In this document: in pieces, positions 1 through 6,502 of the stretch | Layout of the letters: every line of letters begins with the position of its first letter | Numbering within the stretch: position 1 is the first letter of the stretch | Assembly: GCA_002413665.1 (NCBI GenBank) | Contig: DHXK01000125.1 | Location: forward strand, 3,001-10,556 | Length of the DNA stretch: 7,556 bases | Direction of reading: 5' to 3' | Origin: Legionellales bacterium UBA5158 | GTDB taxonomy: Bacteria > Pseudomonadota > Gammaproteobacteria > DSM-16500 | Notes under the pieces: model-generated | The model's database searches: none | What the model was told of the DNA's origin: nothing | Seen by the model: the letters and a program-made list of their open reading frames with translations, nothing else | Position numbers and translations under genes: made by a program

Positions 1-1088
1 GCTAATGCGGTATCATAATGTTCTTGACCAACAATCAAAGGATCTAACTGACGACTGGTTGAATCTAACGGATCAATTGCAGGATAAATTCCTAGTTCTG
101 CAATCTGACGTGAGAGTACAACAGTTGCGTCTAAATGCGCGAATGTTGTTGCTGGTGAGGGATCGGTTAAATCATCTGCAGGTACATATACTGCTTGAAC
201 AGACGTAATAGAACCTTTCTTTGTTGAAGTAATACGCTCTTGCAAAGTTCCCATTTCTTCAGCCAATGTTGGTTGGTACCCTACCGCAGAAGGAATACGC
301 CCCAACAATGCAGATACTTCCACGCCAGCTAAAGTATAACGATAAATATTATCAATAAAGAGTAAGACATCACGACCTTCATCGCGGAAATTTTCAGCTA
401 TCGTTAACCCTGTTAACGCTACACGCAGACGATTTCCTGGTGGTTCATTCATTTGACCATAGACTAATGATACTTTATCTAATACTTTGGATTCTTTCAT
501 TTCTAAATAAAAGTCGTTACCTTCACGAGTACGTTCGCCTACACCCGCAAACACAGAGTAACCACTATGTTCAAGTGCGATGTTACGTATTAATTCCATC
601 ATGTTGACAGTTTTACCTACACCAGCACCGCCGAATAATCCAACCTTACCACCTTTCGCAAATGGACATACCAAGTCAATAACCTTGATACCGGTTTCTA
701 ATAATTCTTCTGAGGCTGCTTGTTCAGCAAAAGAGGGTGCTGCACGATGTATAGGTAATAGTTGGTCTGAATCAATTGGACCTGCTTCATCAATTGGATT
801 TCCGAGGACATCCATAATGCGACCTAAAGTTCCTTTACCTACTGGAACAGAAATTGGTTTGCCGGTATTTTCAACTGAAAGCCCTCGACGTAATCCATCG
901 GTGACACCCATTGCGATGGTACGCACAATTCCGCCGCCCATTTGTAGCTGCACTTCTAGAATTAAATTGCCTTCAACTACTCTGAGTGCGTCATAAATTT
1001 TAGGTACGGAACCCTGAGGAAATTCTACGTCAACAACTGCGCCGATGATTTCTGCGATTTTACCAACAACACTCACTCCAACACTCAT
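1..1088 (-). CDS. atpD: ATP synthase F1 subunit beta (partial, C-terminus outside window)
   Basis: Catalytic subunit of F1; it makes or hydrolyses ATP at the alpha/beta interfaces of the cytoplasmic head. The first 362 codons are present and uninterrupted from the ATG at 1088-1086 to the left edge. About 100 C-terminal residues of the usual ~460 are missing only because of the window boundary. The N-terminal beta-barrel domain covers roughly residues 1-80. The Walker A motif GGAGVGKT is at residues 153-160 with catalytic Lys159. GERTREGND at 184-192 carries the catalytic Glu185 and Arg186. LLFIDNIYRYTLAG is the Walker B region, followed by the beta hallmark AVGYQPTLAEEMG. The start is supported by AGAGG (1101-1097) eight bases upstream of the ATG. 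Unlike the other junctions in this operon, 168 bases separate it from atpG, so translational coupling to atpG should be weak. It has no start-to-stop frame inside the window because the stop lies beyond the edge. Confidence 0.98.
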   Translation of the reverse strand, partial: MSVGVSVVGKIAEIIGAVVDVEFPQGSVPKIYDALRVVEGNLILEVQLQMGGGIVRTIAMGVTDGLRRGLSVENTGKPISVPVGKGTLGRIMDVLGNPIDEAGPIDSDQLLPIHRAAPSFAEQAASEELLETGIKVIDLVCPFAKGGKVGLFGGAGVGKTVNMMELIRNIALEHSGYSVFAGVGERTREGNDFYLEMKESKVLDKVSLVYGQMNEPPGNRLRVALTGLTIAENFRDEGRDVLLFIDNIYRYTLAGVEVSALLGRIPSAVGYQPTLAEEMGTLQERITSTKKGSITSVQAVYVPADDLTDPSPATTFAHLDATVVLSRQIAELGIYPAIDPLDSTSRQLDPLIVGQEHYDTAL

Positions 1089-1144
1089 TCTATCTACCTC
1101 TTTTGGAAAACTAATTTTATATGCTTCAAATTCTTTTTTTATTT

Positions 1145-1165
1145 ACTTCTCTTATTAGGAGAAGT
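1145..1165 (-). promoter_or_regulatory. Perfect 7-bp stem-loop in the atpD leader
   Basis: Arms ACTTCTC (1145-1151) and GAGAAGT (1159-1165) pair perfectly around a seven-base loop. In the minus-strand mRNA the hairpin is followed by an A-rich tract (AAATAAAAAAAG) rather than a U-run, so it is not an intrinsic terminator of the operon. In the plus direction only short T-runs follow. It could stabilise or mark a processing point of the atpD part of the transcript, 56 bases before the start codon. That role is inference; only the pairing is seen. Confidence 0.4.
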
Positions 1166-1181
1166 GCTTGCTTTTCACCCC

Positions 1182-1238
1182 TCCCCTTGTGGGAGAATTG
1201 AATATTCACATACTTCTTGCCTGTCCCCTTGTGGGAGA
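1182..1238 (-). repeat. Two copies of a 15-base palindromic repeat unit between atpG and atpD
   Basis: The 15-mer TCTCCCACAAGGGGA (minus-strand reading) occurs exactly twice, at 1238-1224 and 1196-1182, offset by 42 bases. Each copy is an imperfect palindrome with CCC and GGG arms around a five-base loop. The right copy is flanked by CCT/AGG arms separated by one mismatch. The unit and the adjoining GTCGACGCGGAGCGG (1240-1254) are GC-rich and stand out from the A+T-rich surroundings. This looks like a pair of degenerate short intergenic palindromic repeats (REP/MITE-like). I recall similar CTCTCCC-n-GGGAGAG elements in intergenic DNA of gammaproteobacteria, but cannot name the family without a search. 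The repeat-bearing segment begins directly after the atpG stop codon. Confidence 0.6.
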
Positions 1239-1256
1239 GGTCGACGCGGAGCGGCA

Positions 1257-2120
1257 TTATACTACCGACGCACCTGCAACAATTTCTGTTAACTCTTGGG
1301 TAATCGCTGACTGACGTGCTTTATTATAAACTAACTGTAGATCAGTAATTAAATCAGCTGCATTATCTGTGGCGCTCTTCATTGCTACCATACGAGAAGC
1401 TTGCTCGCTGGCAATATTCTCAATGACTCCACGATAAACCTGTGCTTCTATGTATCGCATTAGCAACTGTTCTAATAATACTTTTGCATTGTCTGGTTCA
1501 TATAAATAATCCCAGTGATGCTGTAACTTTTCATCTGTGCTCGCAACAATAGGCAACATTTGTTGTATCGTAGGCTGCTGGCTCATAGTATTAATGAATT
1601 GATTAGTACATAAGTACAACGCATCAATTTTATTTTCTAAATATGCATCCAACATAATTTTTACTATGCCAATGAGATCAGATGCTTGTGGCGCATCTCC
1701 CAGATGTTCTGCATGACCTAATACAGTACCACCTACGCGCTTGAAAAATGCCGTGCCTTTGCTTCCGACTAAACATAAGGACACTTCTGCGTTTTTCGCT
1801 TTCCATTCTTTGATATCGCTGACAACTGTTTTCAACAAATTAATATTGAGTCCGCCACACAAACCTCTATCTGACGTAACAATAATATAACCTACACGCT
1901 TTATGGGACGCGATGCTAGATACGGATGTTGATATTCAGTATTTGATTTTGCCAAATGACTAATTACCTGAAGAATTTTCTTGGCATAAGGTTTCGCACG
2001 CTGCATGCGTTCTTGAGCTCTACGCATTTTACTCGCAGCAACCATCTCCATTGCACGTGTAATTTTTTGCGTATTCTTAATGCTAAGAATTTTCGTGCGA
2101 ACTTCTTTTGCTATTGCCAT
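1257..2120 (-). CDS. atpG: ATP synthase F1 subunit gamma
   Basis: Central stalk (rotor) subunit of F1; its rotation drives the conformational changes of the catalytic beta subunits. The protein is 287 residues, the normal size for proteobacteria. The N-terminal coiled-coil helix begins with IKNTQKITRAMEMVAASKMR (residues 14-33). The conserved SDRGLCGGLN segment is at 83-92. The family signature ITQELTEIVAGAS is at 273-285, at the C-terminus of the second long helix. The start ATG at 2120-2118 has an AAGGG-type ribosome binding site about 8-10 bases upstream, inside the 13-base gap after atpA. The stop TAA (1259-1257) overlaps an ATG of another frame (TAATG), and the palindromic repeat segment begins immediately behind it. 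The C-terminus is intact, so the repeat did not truncate the gene. Confidence 0.98.
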   Translation of the reverse strand: MAIAKEVRTKILSIKNTQKITRAMEMVAASKMRRAQERMQRAKPYAKKILQVISHLAKSNTEYQHPYLASRPIKRVGYIIVTSDRGLCGGLNINLLKTVVSDIKEWKAKNAEVSLCLVGSKGTAFFKRVGGTVLGHAEHLGDAPQASDLIGIVKIMLDAYLENKIDALYLCTNQFINTMSQQPTIQQMLPIVASTDEKLQHHWDYLYEPDNAKVLLEQLLMRYIEAQVYRGVIENIASEQASRMVAMKSATDNAADLITDLQLVYNKARQSAITQELTEIVAGASVV

Positions 2121-2133
2121 GAGTCTCTACCCT

Positions 2134-3681
2134 TTACCAAGTTTGTGTTTTTTTAAAGGATTCAAGTACACTTCTTAATGTCTTAGCAATTTCTTCATTG
2201 TAATCACCAGTGTTAAGTTTTGTTAAAAACTCAGCATGATTACTGCGTATAAATCCTAATAATGCATGTTCGAAGTCAGATAATTTTTTTAACTCTATAT
2301 CATCTAAGAAGCCTTGGTCAGCTGCAAATAATATGATGGCCATTTCACCAACAGACATAGGTGAATATTGTTTTTGTTTCATAATTTCAGTAATACGTTG
2401 ACCACGTTCTAATTGTTTACGTGTTGCTTCATCTAAGTCAGATGCAAACTGGGAGAAAGCTGCTAATTCGCGATATTGTGCGAGCGCTAAACGTACGCCA
2501 CCACCCAACTTTTTAATTGACTTAGTTTGCGCTGCTCCACCCACACGCGATACAGATAGACCCGCATTAATTGCTGGGCGTATTCCAGAATTAAACAAAT
2601 CACTTTCTAGGAATATTTGTCCATCTGTAATGGAAATCACGTTTGTAGAAACAAATGCAGATACGTCACCTGCTTGTGTTTCAATAATAGGTAAAGCAGT
2701 CAGTGAGCCAGTTTTACCAGTCACTTTTCCATCTGTCATCTTCGAAACATATTCTGGATTAACGCGTGCTGCACGCTCTAATAAGCGAGAATGCAAATAG
2801 AAAATATCACCAGGGTAAGCTTCACGACCTGGTGGTCTACGAAGCAATAAGGAAATTTGACGGTATGCCCAAGCTTGTTTAGTTAAATCATCATAAACAA
2901 TCAGTGCATCTTCACCTTTGTCACGAAAATATTCACCCATAGCACAACCAGCATATGGCGCAATGAATTGCAGTGCCGCAGCTTCTGCTGCAGATGCAAC
3001 AACAATAATGGTATGAGCTAATGCATTATGATCTTCTAATTTGCGGACTACTGCAGCAACAGAAGATGCTTTTTGACCAATCGCAACATAAATACATTTT
3101 ACACCTGTATCACGTTGGTTGATGATAGTATCGATTGCAATAGCAGTTTTTCCAGTTTGTCTGTCACCAATAATTAACTCACGTTGGCCACGACCTACTG
3201 GCACCATGGAATCAATCGATTTCAATCCAGTTTGCATAGGTTGTGAAACAGGTTGGCGGAAAATTACGCCAGGTGAAACTTTTTCAACTGGGGAGCTGTA
3301 AGGTGTTTCTATAGGCCCTTTACCATCTATAGGCGCGCCTAACGCATTCACTACTCGACCTAATAATGCTTCACCTACAGGTACTTCAAGAATACGGCCT
3401 GTACATTTTACCGTTTGACCCTCGGCTAAATCATCAGTTCTACCTAATACAACTGCGCCGACAGAGTCGCGTTCTAAGTTAAGCGCCATGCCGAAAGTAT
3501 TGCCACCAAACTCTATCATTTCGCCTTGCATTACATCATCAAGGCCATTAATACGCACAATGCCGTCTTTTAAACTAACGATAGTGCCTTCAGTACGAGC
3601 TTCTGAGGTAATATTAAATGTCTCAATGCGGGCTTTAATGAGTTCGCTGATTTCTGATGGATTAAGTTGCATATGTTCCAT
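2134..3681 (-). CDS. atpA: ATP synthase F1 subunit alpha
   Basis: Non-catalytic nucleotide-binding subunit of the F1 hexamer, supplying the arginine finger to the catalytic site on beta. The protein is 515 residues as called (about 513 is typical). The Walker A motif GDRQTGKT is at residues 172-179 and Walker B LIVYDD at 260-265. GREAYPGDIFYLHSRLLERA lies at 285-304. The ATPase alpha/beta signature PAINAGLSVSRVGGAAQ is at 369-385 with the finger Arg379. Two starts are possible. The first ATG (3681) has AAGG nine bases upstream. Met4 (ATG at 3672) gives the usual family N-terminus MQLNPSEISELI, with only a weak GGA nearby. I chose the first on ribosome-site spacing. The gene sits 11 bases after atpH and 13 bases before atpG. 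Confidence 0.98.
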   Translation of the reverse strand: MEHMQLNPSEISELIKARIETFNITSEARTEGTIVSLKDGIVRINGLDDVMQGEMIEFGGNTFGMALNLERDSVGAVVLGRTDDLAEGQTVKCTGRILEVPVGEALLGRVVNALGAPIDGKGPIETPYSSPVEKVSPGVIFRQPVSQPMQTGLKSIDSMVPVGRGQRELIIGDRQTGKTAIAIDTIINQRDTGVKCIYVAIGQKASSVAAVVRKLEDHNALAHTIIVVASAAEAAALQFIAPYAGCAMGEYFRDKGEDALIVYDDLTKQAWAYRQISLLLRRPPGREAYPGDIFYLHSRLLERAARVNPEYVSKMTDGKVTGKTGSLTALPIIETQAGDVSAFVSTNVISITDGQIFLESDLFNSGIRPAINAGLSVSRVGGAAQTKSIKKLGGGVRLALAQYRELAAFSQFASDLDEATRKQLERGQRITEIMKQKQYSPMSVGEMAIILFAADQGFLDDIELKKLSDFEHALLGFIRSNHAEFLTKLNTGDYNEEIAKTLRSVLESFKKTQTW

Positions 3682-3692
3682 AATTCAATACC

Positions 3693-4232
3693 TTAAAATG
3701 AGTCTAGTAATCGCGTTAACTTTCCACGCACGGAGCCATCAATAACCATATCTCCGGCTCGAACAATAACGCCACCTAGTAGCGTTGGATCAATTTTGTA
3801 AGTCAGCTCTACTTGGCGCTCAAAGCGCTTCGTTAGAGCTTTCATCAATTTTTGTTGATAGGTTTCATCTAGTTCTACTGCTGAAGTCACTTCAGCGTTG
3901 AGCGTTTTTTCTTGTGCTGCTAATGATGCCTTAAAAAGTAACGAGATATCTGGCAAAGCAGCTAAGCGATTATTTTCAGCTAAAAGCCAGATAAAGTTAC
4001 GCATCTGCTCGTTGAGTTGTGGCGCAAGAATGTCACAGAATAATTCTTTTAATTGTTCGGTGGTCACTTGTGGGTTAGAGAATAGCTGAATAACAGAATT
4101 ATCTGCTGAAATATAAGCGGCTGTTTCTAACATCTTATCCCAGTTAGAAAAATCTTTTGCAGACGCTGCATATTCGAATGCAGCAGCAGCATAAGGTCTT
4201 GCAATCGTTGTCATTTTTCCAGTAGTCATCAT
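3693..4232 (-). CDS. atpH: ATP synthase F1 subunit delta
   Basis: Delta (OSCP-type) subunit, joining the top of the F1 head to the peripheral b stalk. The protein is 179 residues as called. The N-terminal six-helix domain starts at ARPYAAAAFEYA (residues 11-22). The C-terminal family signature LLGGVIVRAGDMVIDGSVRG is at 151-170. The first ATG (4232-4230) overlaps the atpF stop as ATGA, a 4-base overlap typical of translational coupling. The conserved family N-terminus (MTTIARPY) begins at Met7, whose ATG is at 4214 with GGA just upstream. A 173-residue product starting there is an equally reasonable reading, and an adjacent second ATG follows the first directly. No oddities are seen in the body of the protein. 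Confidence 0.97.
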   Translation of the reverse strand: MMTTGKMTTIARPYAAAAFEYAASAKDFSNWDKMLETAAYISADNSVIQLFSNPQVTTEQLKELFCDILAPQLNEQMRNFIWLLAENNRLAALPDISLLFKASLAAQEKTLNAEVTSAVELDETYQQKLMKALTKRFERQVELTYKIDPTLLGGVIVRAGDMVIDGSVRGKLTRLLDSF

Positions 4233-4699
4233 AATTCAGCTATAAAGTCATCTAACAAATTAGCTTGCGCTGTCGCATCCAAATTACGTTTTATTATTCT
4301 TGTCGCACCTGCAACCGCTAAGCCTGCCAGACGCATACGTAGTGCTTCTTTTGTTTGGCTGACTTCACGTTCAAATTCTTCATTGGCTTGCTCGAGTATC
4401 CGTTTACCTTCTTCACGTGCGTTTTCTTTTGCTTCATCAACTAACTGCACTGAACGTTTATGAGCAAGGTCAACAATATGTGAAGCGCTTTGCTTAGCTT
4501 CGTGGACGATATCTAATGCTTTATGTTCAGCAAGCTCGAGTTCCCGTTTACCACGTTCTGCAGCTTCTAAGCCATCAGCTATCTTTTTTTCACGTTCGCT
4601 GATTGCACTTGTAATCGGTGGCCACACATATTTCATGGTGAACCAGACCAAGATGATAAAAGTAATCAGCTGACCTAATAAGGTTGCATTAATATCCAT
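4229..4699 (-). CDS. atpF: ATP synthase Fo subunit b
   Basis: Peripheral-stalk subunit that holds the alpha/beta head against the a subunit; a homodimer in this type of enzyme. The protein is 156 residues, matching the E. coli length. A single N-terminal membrane helix spans about residues 5-26 (LLGQLITFIILVWFTMKYVW region). After the hinge at PPI it continues as a highly charged, Ala/Glu/Lys-rich helix to the C-terminus, as expected of the right-handed coiled coil. Arg36, conserved at the membrane-proximal end, is present in SEREKKI. The delta-binding end reads AGATRIIKRNL. The start ATG at 4699 has GAGG (4710-4707) seven bases upstream. Only one b-type gene is seen, with no b' paralogue. 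The stop overlaps the atpH start by four bases. Confidence 0.97.
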   Translation of the reverse strand: MDINATLLGQLITFIILVWFTMKYVWPPITSAISEREKKIADGLEAAERGKRELELAEHKALDIVHEAKQSASHIVDLAHKRSVQLVDEAKENAREEGKRILEQANEEFEREVSQTKEALRMRLAGLAVAGATRIIKRNLDATAQANLLDDFIAEL

Positions 4700-4722
4700 C
4701 CCACATCCTCGCTTGTTAAACT

Positions 4723-5022
4723 TTAGCTAACTGCAGGTTTTGCTGCATTAATAACGGCTGTCAAGAATGGATTGTTTGCAAAAAATAAATATAAACCCAT
4801 AACGATAGAAATAGCCGCGAATGCATCTACTAAGCCTGCCATTAAAAACATACGCATCATTAACATAGGTGTTAACTCAGGTTGTCTTGCAACACCTTCA
4901 AGAAATTTTCCGCCGAGCACGCCGAAACCAATTCCTGTTCCTAACGCTGCTAAACCAATCAATAAACCTGCAGCAATAGCACTCATACCTTGCACTTGGG
5001 CAATAAGACTTGCAATTTCCAT
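4723..5022 (-). CDS. atpE: ATP synthase Fo subunit c (rotor ring proteolipid)
   Basis: Membrane proteolipid forming the proton-driven rotor ring. Two transmembrane helices are visible, about residues 13-43 with the glycine-rich GTGIGFGVLGG segment, and about 53-83. They are joined by the polar loop ARQPEL (45-50) that contacts gamma/epsilon. The ion-carrying carboxylate is Asp66 in GLVDAFAAI. An Asp here without an extra Glu/Ser/Thr ligand pattern suggests proton rather than sodium coupling (inference). At 99 residues it is about 20 longer than E. coli c, with a short extra N-terminus and a C-terminal tail after helix 2 (NNPFLTAVINAAKPAVS, 83-99). I recall similar long c subunits in Legionella/Coxiella relatives. 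The ribosome binding site is exceptionally strong, fitting the roughly ten copies needed per complex. Confidence 0.98.
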   Translation of the reverse strand: MEIASLIAQVQGMSAIAAGLLIGLAALGTGIGFGVLGGKFLEGVARQPELTPMLMMRMFLMAGLVDAFAAISIVMGLYLFFANNPFLTAVINAAKPAVS

Positions 5023-5056
5023 CTAACTCCTCCTCAAAAAAACAATAAAATTAAAA
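5023..5056 (-). promoter_or_regulatory. Strong translation initiation region of atpE
   Basis: On the minus strand a U-rich tract (5056-5036, with only A and one G interrupting the U runs) runs directly into GAGGAGGAG. The perfect anti-SD complement AGGAGG (5034-5029) lies six bases before the atpE ATG. It is the best ribosome binding site in the window. In E. coli, atpE is known to have a U-rich translational enhancer upstream of its SD that raises c-subunit output. The same logic is inferred here from position and composition. Confidence 0.7.
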
Positions 5057-5082
5057 CTCTTTTTATACGACTCATAACAACT

Positions 5083-5871
5083 TTAATGCTTGTCGTGTGC
5101 CATGCTTAAATACACTATGGTTAACATCATAAAAATAAATGCTTGGATAGTGATAATAAGAATATGAAATATCGCCCATATCCCGCCTGGCAACCACTGA
5201 GCCCACCAAGGTAATAGAGCAATTAATATAAATACCAATTCACCAGCAAACATATTTCCAAAAAGTCGCAATGCTAACGATAAAGGTTTTACAAACTCTT
5301 CAACTAAGCGAAAGATGACATTCAAAGGAAATAAATAAGCGCCAAAAGGTTTGGTTAAAAATTCTCGACCTAAATGCCAACCTTTAACGGTAAAATTATA
5401 AAAAACAATCAAACAAAAAACGGTAATAGACATTGCGAATGTCATATTGGGATCAGCGGTAGGAACGCTTTTGAAATGAGGGAAGCCTAATGGTGCTAGT
5501 GCTCTAGGTAATAAATCAACCGGAAGCAGATCCATGAAATTCATCATGAAAACCCATAAAAATATGGTTAAAGCTAAGGGTGCGATGAGTTTACTTTTTC
5601 CGTGATATGAATCACGCACTGATTTATCAACAAAGTTTAAAATGATTTCTACGAAACTTTGCAATCTACCCGGGACGCCAGCTGTCGCTCTTACAGCGGC
5701 GAAACGCAATACAGCTATTATCAATAAACCTGTAAATAATGATACGAGAAACGTATCAAGATTTAATGTCCAAAAACCAGCGTCTCCTAATGACATTGTT
5801 TTTAAATTTAACGTCAAATGATTTAAATGATGCTGAACATATTCGGCAGTGGTCATTGTCTCTGTAGTCAT
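5083..5871 (-). CDS. atpB: ATP synthase Fo subunit a
   Basis: Stator channel subunit carrying protons to and from the c ring. The protein is 262 residues from the ATG at 5871-5869. That start overlaps the atpI stop as ATGA and has GGAGG about eight bases upstream. The open frame extends 16 codons further to an ATG at 5919, but that stretch lies inside atpI and has no family resemblance, so I rejected it. The hydrophobic segments match the usual five to six membrane helices. The essential Arg202 is in SLALRLFGNMFAGEL (198-212), with Glu211 nearby. His236 and Gln243 of the last-helix pair lie in AIFHILIITIQAFIFMMLTI. The C-terminus VYLSMAHDKH is typical. A 60-base gap precedes atpE. Confidence 0.97.
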   Translation of the reverse strand: MTTETMTTAEYVQHHLNHLTLNLKTMSLGDAGFWTLNLDTFLVSLFTGLLIIAVLRFAAVRATAGVPGRLQSFVEIILNFVDKSVRDSYHGKSKLIAPLALTIFLWVFMMNFMDLLPVDLLPRALAPLGFPHFKSVPTADPNMTFAMSITVFCLIVFYNFTVKGWHLGREFLTKPFGAYLFPLNVIFRLVEEFVKPLSLALRLFGNMFAGELVFILIALLPWWAQWLPGGIWAIFHILIITIQAFIFMMLTIVYLSMAHDKH

Positions 5872-6260
5872 TCTCCCACCCTCCCTTCTCGTGCCATAAA
5901 CACCATCGAAATTATCCAAAAACCAATGATTGCTGCTATATACCCACCTAACGCGGGTAAAACCTGAACCGGTAAATACTTAACTATTAGTACAAATATA
6001 ATTGCGCCGGAGAATAATTTAAGCGCTTCTCCGATGCCAAAATTTATGATGAACTGCTTTGCTGCTCGCGCATTGGTGTTAACAAACACCCTCCGCACAA
6101 AAATAAAATTCGGCAAACAATATGCTAATCCACCTAGCAATGCTGAACATCCACTTCCTACTCCTTGCAATAGCCCTAAAATAAAAGCTAACCCAGTCAC
6201 AATCGCCACCTGCCAAAAAATAAGCATATAAGCTTTTGTCTTAATTGAATTATTTATCAT
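5868..6260 (-). CDS. atpI: ATP synthase subunit I (c-ring assembly factor)
   Basis: Small membrane protein encoded first in the operon; in related bacteria it assists c-ring assembly and is not part of the finished enzyme. The protein is 130 residues with four hydrophobic segments, at about 11-31, 36-57, 78-95 and 98-122. The family-like GGLAYCLPNFIFVRR (43-57) lies between helices. The ATG at 6260-6258 has no good SD, only a poorly spaced GAAAG. This agrees with the low expression known for atpI elsewhere. Met12 is a possible alternative start but has no better site. The stop TGA (5870-5868) overlaps the atpB start by four bases. It is the promoter-proximal gene, about 40 bases downstream of the predicted transcription start. 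Confidence 0.93.
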   Translation of the reverse strand: MINNSIKTKAYMLIFWQVAIVTGLAFILGLLQGVGSGCSALLGGLAYCLPNFIFVRRVFVNTNARAAKQFIINFGIGEALKLFSGAIIFVLIVKYLPVQVLPALGGYIAAIIGFWIISMVFMAREGRVGE

Positions 6261-6305
6261 TCAGATAAATCTTTCGCATATTGAGGATCCCGGAGAATGG
6301 GGCGG

Positions 6306-6334
6306 AGTATAAAGAATTTTTCCAGGTACTGCAA
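6306..6334 (-). promoter_or_regulatory. Predicted sigma70-type promoter of the atp operon
   Basis: On the minus strand the -35 element TTGCAG (6334-6329) is followed by exactly 17 bases and the -10 element TATACT (6311-6306), five of six to TATAAT, preceded by TT. Transcription would start near 6299, giving a leader of about 40 bases before atpI. The leader begins with a C-rich stretch and contains the palindrome GGATCC. The -35 is only a partial match (TTG conserved). Spacing, -10 quality and position make this the best operon promoter in the gap. Confidence 0.65.
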
Positions 6335-6359
6335 TGCACGAATTATGTTTTTTCATCAT

Positions 6360-6400
6360 TCAATACCCTTTTAGAGAGAGCAGATAAGAATGGGTATTGA
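6360..6400. repeat. 9-bp inverted repeat in the divergent control region
   Basis: TCAATACCC (6360-6368) and GGGTATTGA (6392-6400) are perfect inverted copies around a 23-base spacer. After one mismatch the pairing can continue for two or three weak pairs (TTT against GAA). It lies about 26 bases upstream of the predicted atp -35 element and about 60 upstream of the -10 of the plus-strand gene. No U-run follows on either strand, so it is not a terminator. It could be a regulator site or a DNA/RNA hairpin; which one cannot be told from sequence alone. Confidence 0.5.
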
Positions 6401-6419
6401 GTAATATATTTATGGAAAT

Positions 6420-6434
6420 CACACTGATGGTGTG
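6420..6434. repeat. Small dyad CACAC-TGATG-GTGTG
   Basis: Five-base perfect arms around a five-base spacer, about 30 bases upstream of the predicted extended -10 of the plus-strand gene at 6503. The size and place fit an operator, but a dyad this short is expected by chance fairly often, so the assignment is weak. Confidence 0.25.
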
Positions 6435-6462
6435 TTATTTATGCTCACTAAATACAGAATTG

Positions 6463-6471
6463 TGCTATTAT
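6463..6471 (+). promoter_or_regulatory. Predicted extended -10 promoter for the plus-strand gene
   Basis: TGCTATTAT is an extended -10 element (TGn plus TATTAT, five of six to consensus). No convincing -35 is seen at 16-18 bases upstream, which is common for extended -10 promoters. Transcription from about 6478 would leave a 25-base leader that contains GAGGA (6490-6494) eight bases before the ATG at 6503. Confidence 0.5.
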
Positions 6472-6502
6472 TATAGCTTGCTTAATCCCGAGGATAGCCC
6501 AA

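Noticed and set aside
580..996. 138-codon plus-strand frame
   Set aside because: It is the antisense shadow of atpD, whose frame is intact and unmistakable on the minus strand.
1201..1210. ATATTCACA as a DnaA box
   Set aside because: It has one mismatch to TTATNCACA, is single and not clustered, and lies inside the repeat-bearing gap; chance is the simpler explanation.
5872..5919. 16-codon N-terminal extension of atpB beginning at an ATG at 5919
   Set aside because: It lies wholly inside atpI, lacks family similarity, and the ATG at 5871 has both a good ribosome site and an ATGA overlap with the atpI stop.
6234..6285. Short upstream frame overlapping the atpI start (ATGCGAAAG...)
   Set aside because: Nine codons only, with no ribosome site; expected by chance in A/T-rich leader sequence.
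6261..6502. parS site or PmrA-type direct repeat in the control region
   Set aside because: Nothing resembling TGTTCCACGTGGAACA is present, and only a single CTTAA occurs instead of the paired arrangement.
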